14,080 nucleotides of DNA from Clostridiales bacterium (GTDB taxonomy: Bacteria; Bacillota; Clostridia; Oscillospirales; Oscillospiraceae), in assembly GCA_902363045.1 (NCBI GenBank), contig CABIYX010000048.1:1-14080 (forward strand), written 5' to 3'. The position numbers and the translations under genes are program-made. Each line of letters opens with the position of its first letter. Position 1 is the first letter of the stretch. A model generated the notes under the pieces. The model was given only the letters and a program-made list of their open reading frames with translations. It searched no databases and had not been told where the DNA came from. Below are positions 1 to 5,848 of this stretch, one piece after another.

Positions 1-77
1 TCATGAAGGATTTGGTCTCCTCTCGTGCGGTTGTTGCTCGCAACTTCAACTATAACCGATGAGACCTTATCCTTCAT
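1..77 (-). CDS. N-terminal end of an unrecognised gene running off the left edge
   Basis: On the minus strand an ATG at 77-75 opens a frame that stays open to the window edge (25 codons, beginning MKDKVSSVIVEVASNN and continuing with a basic stretch TRGDQ). The codons look protein-like, and the segment is the first gene inside the element whose attR lies at 327-385. There is a purine-rich AAAAGGG directly before the ATG, which is too close for a good ribosome site, so the start is uncertain. A 13-nt palindrome (CAGTAACCTACTG, 117-129) lies about 40 nt upstream and could be an operator. The same DNA can also fold (ATGAAGGAT at 3-11 against ATCCTTCAT at 70-78, GGTCTC at 14-19 against GAGACC at 61-66) and is followed on the plus strand by a T-run, so a rightward terminator-like hairpin is an alternative reading. 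I do not recognise the family. Confidence 0.35.
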   Translation of the reverse strand, partial: MKDKVSSVIVEVASNNRTRGDQILH

Positions 78-327
78 CCCTTTTTATTCAACTGTCCAAT
101 ATGTATTGTAGTCCTACAGTAACCTACTGCCCGAACCCCTCAACCGCTTGATTTTACTGGATTTTTCTGATATTCTTAGGGGGACAGTAATCGGCGTTTC
201 TACGGAATATCTACGCTTTTTTTGATGTTCCGATCGATGGCCTGGCGTGAGAGTGTGCGAGTGGTTTCAAGTTCGGCGGGATTCTAAAATCTCTCTACGG
301 ATTTCAGGTTCGTATCGCCCTAACGCA
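1..327. mobile_element. right end of an element integrated in tRNA-Ser
   Basis: Everything left of the tRNA-Ser fragment is inferred to be the terminal part of an integrated element, because an acceptor 5' strand that could complete that tRNA (GGAGATG) is not found in bases 1-326. The stretch holds the start of a minus-strand gene (1-77), a palindrome at 117-129, and about 200 nt (130-326) without a convincing gene. Minus-strand frames between 190 and 320 give protein-like but interrupted translations (for example ETTRTLSRQAIDRNIKKSV ending at a stop at 200-202, and GRYEPEIRREILESRRT in another frame), which may be a decayed gene end. No integrase is visible here; it would lie outside the window. 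Confidence 0.5.
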
Positions 328-385
328 CTCGAAATCAGTTGACGGGTCAAACCGTCCGGGGGTTCGAATCCCTCCATCTCCGCCA
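327..385 (+). pseudogene. 3' fragment of tRNA-Ser(CGA), probable attR
   Basis: The segment has an anticodon loop CTCGAAA (328-334, anticodon CGA), a long variable arm (GACGG/CCGTC around GTCAAA), a T arm (GGGGG, loop TTCGAAT, CCCTC at 358-374), an acceptor 3' strand CATCTCC (375-381), discriminator G and an encoded CCA (383-385). That is a type II tRNA-Ser from the anticodon loop to the 3' end. The 5' half is missing: the preceding bases (TAACGC) do not pair with the anticodon-stem strand TCAGT, and no GGAGATG occurs upstream. The tRNA terminator follows directly. This is the classic displaced 3' copy left by integration into a tRNA, with identity starting at the anticodon loop. The intact tRNA-Ser should lie at the other end of the element, left of the window. 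Confidence 0.75.
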
Positions 386-425
386 AAAGAAAATGCGACT
401 TGTTTCGACAAGTCGCATTTTCTTT
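386..425 (+). terminator. intrinsic terminator of the tRNA-Ser locus
   Basis: A perfect 17-bp inverted repeat (386-402 against 409-425, loop TTTCGA) starts directly after the CCA of the tRNA fragment. The stem is flanked by A-rich and T-rich arms (AAAGAAAATG / CATTTTCTTT), so it can act in both directions. It marks the start of chromosome-derived sequence on the right side of the attR. Confidence 0.85.
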
Positions 426-474
426 TGGGTTTCGCTCCCGTTGGCCGCGCTACCCTTCAGTGATTGAAACACTC

Positions 475-560
475 GGGCGAAGTGCATTCGCCCTGCGCCA
501 AGGTTTTGCCTGTGGCAAAACGCTTGTACGGTGCAAAGGCGCCGCCGGCCAGAAGGCCGG
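475..560. repeat. cluster of three short perfect hairpins in non-coding DNA
   Basis: Three separate perfect stems lie within 86 nt: GGGCGAA/TTCGCCC (475-481, 487-493), GTTTTGCC/GGCAAAAC (503-510, 514-521) and CCGGCC/GGCCGG (545-550, 555-560). No supported gene covers 386-760, and short frames here have no ribosome sites. The cluster could be a REP/BOX-like intergenic repeat following tRNA genes or part of a structured transcript; copy number in the genome would decide. Confidence 0.6.
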
Positions 561-631
561 TTGGATGCGTCTCAAGAAAAATTGCAAACGACCTGAGAGG
601 ATTTGGATTGTTACCCCTTGCCATAACAAGT

Positions 632-672
632 AGCAGGAGTCGATCATTTAAGGGAATCGACTCCTGCTCTTT
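632..672. terminator. strong hairpin terminator
   Basis: AGCAGGAGTCGAT (632-644) pairs perfectly with ATCGACTCCTGCT (655-667) around a 10-nt loop, followed on the plus strand by CTTTAT. It closes the hairpin-rich stretch after the tRNA-Ser locus. The T-run is short, so termination may be moderate. Confidence 0.7.
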
Positions 673-764
673 ATATGTGATATATGCTATGATTTAGGGA
701 AACCTGGATTGATTATTGCATTGTGCTGCATACAGAAAATGGTTATTTTCGGGAGTGAAAAAAT

Positions 765-1046
765 ATGCCGAAAGCAAGAAATAGATCCAATATAGTTTTC
801 GCAAAAGATTACCCATCCCGAATTGCTTGGCATGATTCATTAGACGTATACAGAGACCTAGTAGTCCTATTTGAGTACGCAAATAAAAACTTCCTGCTTC
901 TCAGCACCCCAATCGCGCTTGCCGGTCCATACGCCGGAAAAGGGCTCTCTGCGACAAAATCCGAAAAGAGTCTTTTTGTCCCCAAAATGTGGCCACCGGG
1001 TTCAACTCTGCAAGCAGCGCTGGAGGTTTTCCGTGATCCGCTGTGA
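765..1046 (+). CDS. hypothetical ORF, possibly a gene remnant
   Basis: An ATG at 765 is preceded at good spacing by GGGAG, and the first ~42 codons (MPKARNRSNIVFAKDYPSRI and onward, to about 890) read like a real protein in AT-rich DNA. From about 900 on the translation looks unlike protein and runs tail-to-tail 45 nt into the end of the glycosyltransferase gene, whose frame is much better supported. I do not recognise a domain. The likeliest reading is a truncated or decayed gene whose 3' part was replaced; a chance ORF is possible. A weak stem (GACAAAA 953-959 against TTTTGTC 974-980) inside it may serve as terminator for the opposing gene. Confidence 0.25.
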   Translation: MPKARNRSNIVFAKDYPSRIAWHDSLDVYRDLVVLFEYANKNFLLLSTPIALAGPYAGKGLSATKSEKSLFVPKMWPPGSTLQAALEVFRDPL

Positions 1047-2309
1047 GAAGGCCAGGTATTCTTTCCGCTCCTCCGGGGTGAAGCCTGCCAGGCGGTCGGT
1101 CAGGGCGTCCTCCTGAGACGCCTCCAGATCCGCGATCACGGAGCCTGCCTCAGGCGTCAGGACGGGCTTGCGTGCATCCAGATAACCGGGGGGCTCGCTC
1201 TCCAGCAGGCCCTTAGAGGTCAGCCGCTGAAGCGCCAGGGCGAGGGAGGGGCGGGAGAGGCCGGAAAAATCCGCCAGCTCCCGGCGGGTACAGGGGCCGC
1301 GCAGCTGACGCAGGGACAGCAGGACCTGTGCCTCCTGGAGGGAAAGCCCATTTTTCAGCGCGGCAGTCTCCAGATGAGATTCCAAAAGCCGCCGCTCCCG
1401 GTAGGCGTCGCAGAGGGGGCCGCTGCCCATTACACCGGCCTGGAGGGCGCGCACCCTCTCGTCGCCTAACCGCTGGCTGGTTGGGAGCAGTGGCGGTACC
1501 GCACCATCGCCAGCGGCATCCAAAAGAAAGCGGTATACTTTAGCCCGGCATCGCTCATAGCCTTCTTCGTCCAAAACGTCCTTGTAAAATTGATGATAGG
1601 ACTCAAAGATCATCAGCTTCATCTTGACTGTCCTGGAAATGCTCAGGCTTTGGGACGCCAGAGAGCCCTTGGTCTTGACATAGTAGTAGATCGGGACGGA
1701 AAGGGCGTAGAACCGCTCCGCCCGGCGGATGTACTCCAGATTGAATAGAAAGTCCTCACACCAGCTGATCTCCGGATCCATCCGCAGATGGTACCGTTCC
1801 ACCAGCTCCCGGCGGTAGAGCTTGTTCCACAGGACGCCGTAATAAAAGTCTGCGGGATTCTCCATCATATAGGCGGCATATTCCTCCCGAGTGAGAAGGC
1901 CGTCCTCGTCGATGTCGCCTTTTCGGGACAGGCGCTCCCCCACCACCCGGTAGAAGTCCGCGATCACCAGATCGCAGCGGTGGGCCTCCGCGGCCCGGAC
2001 CAGGGAGCGGGTGGCATCTGGGGTGATCCAGTCATCACTGTCCAGAAATTGGAGATAGGTGCCCTGTGCCTGCTCCAGGGCATGGTTGCGGGCGGTGGAG
2101 ACACCGGCGTTTTTCTGGTGCAGGACCGTCACCCTGGCGTCCCGGGCGGCAAATTCGTCGCAGATCTCGCCGGAGGCGTCGGTGCTCCCGTCATTCACCA
2201 AAAGCAGCTCCAGGTCGGTATACTGCTGGTCCAGGATGCTGGACACACAGCGCCGAAGGGTCTGCTCCGCGTTGTAGACTGGGACGATGACGCTGACCAT
2301 TGGTTTCAT
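1002..2309 (-). CDS. GT2 glycosyltransferase fused to a MarR-type winged helix
   Basis: This 435-residue protein has two parts. Residues 4-250 are a family 2 (GT-A fold) glycosyltransferase: the opening VSVIVPVYNAE, the nucleotide-binding VNDGSTD (38-44), NAGVSTARN (67-75), the metal-binding DSDD (90-93) and an ED pair (185-186) near the usual catalytic position. Such enzymes transfer a sugar from a nucleotide sugar to a cell-surface glycan or lipid. Residues ~305-432 are a MarR-like domain: an HTH (TRRELADFSGLSRPSLALAL, 341-360), then a wing (DARKPVLTPEAG, 378-389) and C-terminal helices. The frame is continuous, so this is a true fusion in the sequence given. I chose ATG 2309 rather than an upstream ATG at 2366 because AAGGAG sits 7-8 nt before it and because the family normally starts just before VSVIVP. 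It stands alone, with its own promoter. The fusion is unusual; DNA binding is inferred, not shown. Confidence 0.85.
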   Translation of the reverse strand: MKPMVSVIVPVYNAEQTLRRCVSSILDQQYTDLELLLVNDGSTDASGEICDEFAARDARVTVLHQKNAGVSTARNHALEQAQGTYLQFLDSDDWITPDATRSLVRAAEAHRCDLVIADFYRVVGERLSRKGDIDEDGLLTREEYAAYMMENPADFYYGVLWNKLYRRELVERYHLRMDPEISWCEDFLFNLEYIRRAERFYALSVPIYYYVKTKGSLASQSLSISRTVKMKLMIFESYHQFYKDVLDEEGYERCRAKVYRFLLDAAGDGAVPPLLPTSQRLGDERVRALQAGVMGSGPLCDAYRERRLLESHLETAALKNGLSLQEAQVLLSLRQLRGPCTRRELADFSGLSRPSLALALQRLTSKGLLESEPPGYLDARKPVLTPEAGSVIADLEASQEDALTDRLAGFTPEERKEYLAFSQRITENLQRCLQS

Positions 2310-2356
2310 TTGAGCAACTCCTTGTATTGAGGTATCGCAAGAGCGGGATATGGGGT

Positions 2357-2385
2357 AGTGTATCATGGCTTGGCACCGCCGTCAA
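2357..2385 (-). promoter_or_regulatory. sigma-A promoter of the glycosyltransferase-MarR gene
   Basis: On the minus strand TTGACG (2385-2380) and TACACT (2362-2357) are separated by exactly 17 nt, about 48 nt before the chosen start codon. This also supports the start at 2309, since an ATG at 2366 would lie within the promoter. Confidence 0.7.
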
Positions 2386-2458
2386 ATCGGGAACAGCTTC
2401 CTGGTTTCTGCGGATGTGGAGGTGATAGGGGCTGTGTGAACGGGGGAGTACTGTACCG

Positions 2459-2509
2459 CTGACAAGGAGCAGAAGGGGGACCGGCCGGCGCCGGTCCCCC
2501 TTCTGTCAG
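2459..2509. terminator. long GC-rich hairpin after the RraA-like gene
   Basis: AGAAGGGGGACCGG (2471-2484) pairs with CCGGTCCCCCTTCT (2491-2504), extended by CTGACA/TGTCAG outside (2459-2464, 2504-2509). It lies 20 nt beyond the stop of the leftward RraA-like gene and separates it from the glycosyltransferase promoter. No clear T-run follows on either strand, so it may be a weak terminator or an RNA 3'-end stabiliser. Confidence 0.6.
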
Positions 2510-2527
2510 AGAGCGGATATGGGAAAC

Positions 2528-3208
2528 TTAATCGACATACTCCACGCCGATCTGCTCCAGGATCTGGTCCACAAAGGGACGCGGAAAGCCCTTGCCCGCG
2601 TGGATCCCGGCCAGCTGGCCCTCCTCCTTCACCTTGACGGCGGCGGCGGCCTTGGCCAGCTCCTCGGCGTCCTCCGGCTTGATGACCAGAATACTGTCGC
2701 CGTCGCCCACCAGGATGTCGCCCGGGCAGATGACCTGTCCGCCCACGCTGACAGGGAAGTTGATCTCGCCGGGACCATTCTTATAGGGGCCGTTGGGGAT
2801 GACGCCCTTGGCGTAGACCGGGAAGTCGGTGAACTGGGCCAGCTCGTCCCGGTCGCGGACACAGCCGTCGATGATGAAACCGGCGATGCCGCGGCTGCGG
2901 GCATAGGTGGCCATGATCTCACCGCACAGGGCGCGGCTCATGCTGCCGCCGGCAGCGATGACCAGCACGTCGCCGGGCTGGGCCAGATCCAGGGCCTTGT
3001 GGAACATGAGGTTATCACCGGCGGGGCACTTTACGGTAAAGGCGGTGCCCAGCAGGGGAGAGGAGTTCATGGGGCAAAGCTCAGCCTGAACGGCGGAGAG
3101 ACGGTTCATGCAGTCGTCGATGTTGGCCACGGGAATGCCGCGGAACGCCTCCACCAGGCTGCGATCGGGACGAACGATACTCTTTTTAATTCTGCATCCA
3201 ACTGCCAT
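2528..3208 (-). CDS. RraA-like / 4-hydroxy-4-methyl-2-oxoglutarate aldolase family protein
   Basis: This 226-residue protein belongs to the RraA-like fold family (PF03737). Known members cleave 4-hydroxy-4-methyl-2-oxoglutarate to two pyruvates, often also decarboxylating oxaloacetate; others bind RNase E. The family's glycine-rich AAGGSMSRALCGE (85-97) and DGCVRD (114-119) are intact; in characterised aldolases the Arg and Asp equivalent to R118 and D119 bind pyruvate and the divalent metal. That favours an enzyme over an RNase E inhibitor, since RNase E is usually absent from this type of bacterium. The ATG at 3208 has AAGGATC upstream. It is divergent from the LysR gene, with 116 nt between, so it is a likely target of that regulator. 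A link to the aminotransferase (giving a 2-oxo acid as its substrate) is an inference. Confidence 0.85.
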   Translation of the reverse strand: MAVGCRIKKSIVRPDRSLVEAFRGIPVANIDDCMNRLSAVQAELCPMNSSPLLGTAFTVKCPAGDNLMFHKALDLAQPGDVLVIAAGGSMSRALCGEIMATYARSRGIAGFIIDGCVRDRDELAQFTDFPVYAKGVIPNGPYKNGPGEINFPVSVGGQVICPGDILVGDGDSILVIKPEDAEELAKAAAAVKVKEEGQLAGIHAGKGFPRPFVDQILEQIGVEYVD

Positions 3209-3222
3209 GATAAGATCCTTCT

Positions 3223-3275
3223 TTCAATACAATGATTTAAAGCGATTGAAATAACCGCGGATTGTGTGGTAAACT
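3223..3275 (+). promoter_or_regulatory. candidate LysR operator overlapping the lysR promoter
   Basis: A perfect 7-bp inverted repeat TTTCAAT (3223-3229) / ATTGAAA (3245-3251), 15 nt apart, lies in the divergent region. Its right arm overlaps the -35 of a probable lysR promoter: TTGAAA (3246-3251), 18 nt, TAAACT (3270-3275). This arrangement fits an autoregulated LysR gene that also controls the divergent RraA-like gene. The minus-strand promoter is not obvious. Confidence 0.45.
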
Positions 3276-3324
3276 GTCAGTAACTTTTTACGCTCTCATT
3301 TCCGGGTGCCAAGGAGGCGTTTGT

Positions 3325-4248
3325 ATGGATCTGGCCGATATCGAGATGTTTCTCTCCATTGTCAGTACCAAGAGCATTTCCAAAACAGCGGATGCTCTCT
3401 TTCTCTCCCAGCCTACGGTGAGCCACCGGCTCAAGCTGCTGGAAAAGGAACTGAACTGCTCGCTGATTCTCCGCAGCAAGGGATTTAAACAGATCGAGCT
3501 CACCCCAGAGGGGGCCGACTTCATCCCCATTGCGGAGCGGATGATGTCTCTGTGGAAGGAGACCCGCCTGCTTCAGGGGCGGCGGGAGCGGACGCTGCTC
3601 ACCATCGGCTGCACCGACAGCGTGAACGTGGCCCTGCTGGCGCCTTTTTATCGGCAGCTCATCCACAGTGGGACGGTGCTGGATCTCAACATCCGCACCC
3701 ATCAGTCCTCGGAGCTGTACAGCATCCTGGACGCCCACGACATCGACCTGGCTTTTGTGTACTACCAGCTCTACTACAAAAACATTCTCTGCGAGTGTGT
3801 CTTTGAGGAACAGATGTACCTGGTCCAGTCCTCCAACCCGGCGGTGGAGAAGCCCCTGGTCCACACCGAGGAGCTTGACCCCGCCAAAGAGCTGTTTTTA
3901 AAGTGGGACGACCCCTATCAGATCTGGCACGACCAGTGGCTGACCAGTTATTCCCGCCCCTGTCTGTCCGCCGACACCATTACGGTGATCTCCAAAATGT
4001 GGAACCCCAGAGAACAGTACTGGATGATCGCCCCGGAATCGGTGATCCATGAGCTCTACGGCAGCCACGCCCTGTATGTCAGCCGGCTGGAGAATCCTCC
4101 CCCCAACCGCTGCTGCTACAAGATCAAGCACCGCAATCCTCTGATCACCACGGAAAAAGCGCTGGACTATTTTGAACGCAACCTGGCTCAATATCTGCAG
4201 AATCTGAAATTCGATCTGCACATCGGCCAGACCTGGCAGCGTTTTTAA
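3325..4248 (+). CDS. LysR-type transcriptional regulator
   Basis: This 307-residue protein has the typical N-terminal LysR winged helix: MDLADIEMFLSIV, then the HTH SISKTADALFLSQPTVSHRL (17-36) and LELTPEG-like IELTPEG (57-63). It is followed by a substrate-binding domain of about 210 residues that is divergent and rich in tyrosine and tryptophan. The start at 3325 follows AAGGAGGCG at ideal spacing; an in-frame ATG 21 codons upstream lacks such a site and would add residues before the domain. It is transcribed away from the RraA-like gene and its stop overlaps that of the convergent aminotransferase (4245-4248). By position it likely controls the RraA-like gene and perhaps the aminotransferase and transporter/pxp genes, with a pathway metabolite as co-inducer; the effector cannot be read from the sequence. 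Confidence 0.9.
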   Translation: MDLADIEMFLSIVSTKSISKTADALFLSQPTVSHRLKLLEKELNCSLILRSKGFKQIELTPEGADFIPIAERMMSLWKETRLLQGRRERTLLTIGCTDSVNVALLAPFYRQLIHSGTVLDLNIRTHQSSELYSILDAHDIDLAFVYYQLYYKNILCECVFEEQMYLVQSSNPAVEKPLVHTEELDPAKELFLKWDDPYQIWHDQWLTSYSRPCLSADTITVISKMWNPREQYWMIAPESVIHELYGSHALYVSRLENPPPNRCCYKIKHRNPLITTEKALDYFERNLAQYLQNLKFDLHIGQTWQRF

Positions 4249-5426
4249 GCCTTCTTGGGCAGCTTGGCCAGAGCCTTGCGCATGCGCTCCATGCCCTCTA
4301 CGATGCGCTCATAGCTGCAGGCGTAGGAGAAGCGGACGTAGCCCTCGCCCTGAGAACCGAAGGCGGAGCCGGGCACAGTGGCGATCTTGGCCTCCTCCAG
4401 CAGGTAGTTGGCCATGTCGGCGGAGGACATGCCGAAGGACTTGATGTTCATGAAGACATAGAAGGCGCCGCCGGGGGTCTTGCAGCTCACGCCGTCCATG
4501 CTGTTGATGGCGGAGACCATGTAGTCTCTGCGGCGGGCGTACTCCTTCACCATCTCCTGTACGTCGGGCTCAGCCTTCTCCAGAGCGGTGATACCGGCCT
4601 CCTGGACAAAGGAAGCGGCGCAGGTGTTGATGTACTGGTGGACGCGGACCATAGCCTTGATGAAGTCCACGGGAGCGGCGGCATAGCCCAGACGCCAGCC
4701 GGTCATGGAGTAGCACTTGGAAAAGCCGTTGAGGGTGATGGTGCGCTCCTTCATGCCGGGCAGAGAGGCGATGCTGATGTGCTTCTCGCCGCCGTAGACC
4801 AGCTTCTCATAGATCTCATCGGAGACCACGATCAGATCGTGGCGGATCGCCATATCGGCCAGGCCCTTCAGGGTCTCATAGGACTGCACCACACCGGTGG
4901 GGTTGCCGGGGGTGTTGATGACCAGCATGCGGGTCTTGTCGGTGATAAGGCTCTCCAGCTCCTTCAGGTCGATCTGGAAGTCGTTCTCCTCCCGCAGCTT
5001 GTAGCTGACAGGAACAGCGCCGAAGAAGTTGGGCACGTGGATGTAGTTGAGCCACACGGGATCGGGAACCAGAACCTGGTCGCCGGGGTTAAGGAAGGCG
5101 GCTACCGCGGCGTAGGTGCCCTCGCCCACGCCGATGGTCACCAGGATCTCTTCCGGCGTGTACTCCACACCGTTGTCCCGCTTCAGCTTCCCGGCGATGG
5201 CCTTGCGCAGCTCCGGGGTGCCGTAGTTGGAGGTGTAGAACACATTGCCCCGGCGGATGCTGTCATAGGCGGCGTCCTTGATGACCTGGGGGGTGTCAAA
5301 GTCGGGCCGGCCGATCTCCATGTGGATGACGTCCTCCCCCATCTTCTGCATCTGATTGGCCCGCTCCATCATCACGCGGATGCCGGAGAACGGGAGGTTC
5401 TCCATACGCTGAGCAGTTTGAATCAT
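4245..5426 (-). CDS. PLP-dependent aminotransferase, class I/II (AspC/PatA-like)
   Basis: This 393-residue fold-type I aminotransferase shows the full set of motifs: HMEIGRPDFDTP (35-46), NTPGNPTG (171-178, with N175), SDEIYE (202-207, with D203 and Y206 for the cofactor), the Schiff-base lysine K237 in NGFSKCYSMTGWRLGY (233-248), and the carboxylate-binding R365 in YVRFSYA. It transfers an amino group between an amino acid and a 2-oxo acid in the cytoplasm; the exact pair is not evident. The start at 5426 follows AAAGGAG at good spacing and begins at the usual place; a longer frame to 5519 would cover its promoter. It is divergent from the transporter-pxp operon and tail-to-tail with LysR. 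In this setting it could use the glutamate-type amino acid released by the pxp products. Confidence 0.9.
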   Translation of the reverse strand: MIQTAQRMENLPFSGIRVMMERANQMQKMGEDVIHMEIGRPDFDTPQVIKDAAYDSIRRGNVFYTSNYGTPELRKAIAGKLKRDNGVEYTPEEILVTIGVGEGTYAAVAAFLNPGDQVLVPDPVWLNYIHVPNFFGAVPVSYKLREENDFQIDLKELESLITDKTRMLVINTPGNPTGVVQSYETLKGLADMAIRHDLIVVSDEIYEKLVYGGEKHISIASLPGMKERTITLNGFSKCYSMTGWRLGYAAAPVDFIKAMVRVHQYINTCAASFVQEAGITALEKAEPDVQEMVKEYARRRDYMVSAINSMDGVSCKTPGGAFYVFMNIKSFGMSSADMANYLLEEAKIATVPGSAFGSQGEGYVRFSYACSYERIVEGMERMRKALAKLPKKA

Positions 5427-5507
5427 AGTAGATTCTCCTTTCCTCTCTATCACAGGCTGATTTTTGTGTGATCCATCAGTTTTTTCTCGCTCCTGACTTT
5501 CAATGCC

Positions 5508-5536
5508 ATTATAGCGCACAGAAATTATATTTGTAA
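5508..5536 (-). promoter_or_regulatory. promoter of the aminotransferase gene
   Basis: On the minus strand a perfect TATAAT (5513-5508) lies 17 nt after TTACAA (5536-5531), about 80 nt before the start at 5426. The region around is AT-rich. The -35 is weak (3/6). Confidence 0.6.
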
Positions 5537-5574
5537 AATGAATATAGACAATAAAAATTATTAAATAAACAAAT

Positions 5575-5607
5575 AAAAGCCTGCGGGGGATCCCTCTGCG
5601 GGCTTTT
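5575..5607. terminator. terminator-like hairpin between divergent genes
   Basis: AAAAGCCTGC (5575-5584) pairs with GCGGGCTTTT (5598-5607), a 10-bp stem with one G-T pair and A/T-rich arms, the shape of a bidirectional intrinsic terminator. It sits between the divergent aminotransferase promoter and the symporter gene, where no gene ends. It may insulate the two units, end a small RNA, or be part of a leader that attenuates the symporter operon. Confidence 0.65.
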
Positions 5608-5667
5608 GTGCCGGATTCCTCTCGGAAAATATTGAGAAAATAAATAAAATATCGTCGAAATATTTAT

Positions 5668-5696
5668 TTGTCAAAAATCTTTGGAGATGTTACCCT
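5668..5696 (+). promoter_or_regulatory. possible promoter and 150-nt leader of the symporter-pxp operon
   Basis: TTGTCA (5668-5673) and TACCCT (5691-5696) are 17 nt apart on the plus strand; the -10 is poor. A start here would give a leader of roughly 145 nt before ATG 5849, containing a hairpin ACAGGA/TCCTGT (5739-5744, 5749-5754). I see no known riboswitch in 5608-5848. Regulation by the nearby LysR protein is possible. Confidence 0.3.
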
Positions 5697-5848
5697 TGAG
5701 ACAGCCGGAGAGGCAGTCGATTTTTGGGCAATTAAGACAGGAATACTCCTGTTGACACCGGTGACCCGAGCTGAGACCGCCGAACCAAAATTTACGGATC
5801 CCTTCAAGAGCGGGATACAAATTACGGTTGTATACGGGAGTTGAAATC

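Noticed and set aside
246..385. A tRNA-Ser interrupted by an intron (a D-arm-like TGCGAGTGGTTT lies at 256-267)
   Set aside because: The supposed acceptor strand before it (GAGAGTG) does not pair with CATCTCC, and no anticodon-stem partner fits; an attR fragment explains the layout better.
240..385. 3' end of a tmRNA
   Set aside because: The long variable arm and anticodon loop CTCGAAA fit tRNA-Ser, and no tag-peptide reading frame or tmRNA 5' end is seen.
475..560. CRISPR array
   Set aside because: The three hairpins have different sequences and there are no regularly spaced identical repeats with unique spacers.
2519..3235. Long plus-strand ORF (238 codons) opposite the RraA-like gene
   Set aside because: It is the antisense shadow of a well-supported gene, rich in Gly/Ala/His/Asp with no domain.
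4638..5471. 277-codon plus-strand ORF opposite the aminotransferase
   Set aside because: Shadow frame of a gene with all catalytic motifs in place.
5608..5848. Riboswitch or T-box in the symporter leader
   Set aside because: I found only a short hairpin, no conserved riboswitch core or T-box sequence that I can recognise.
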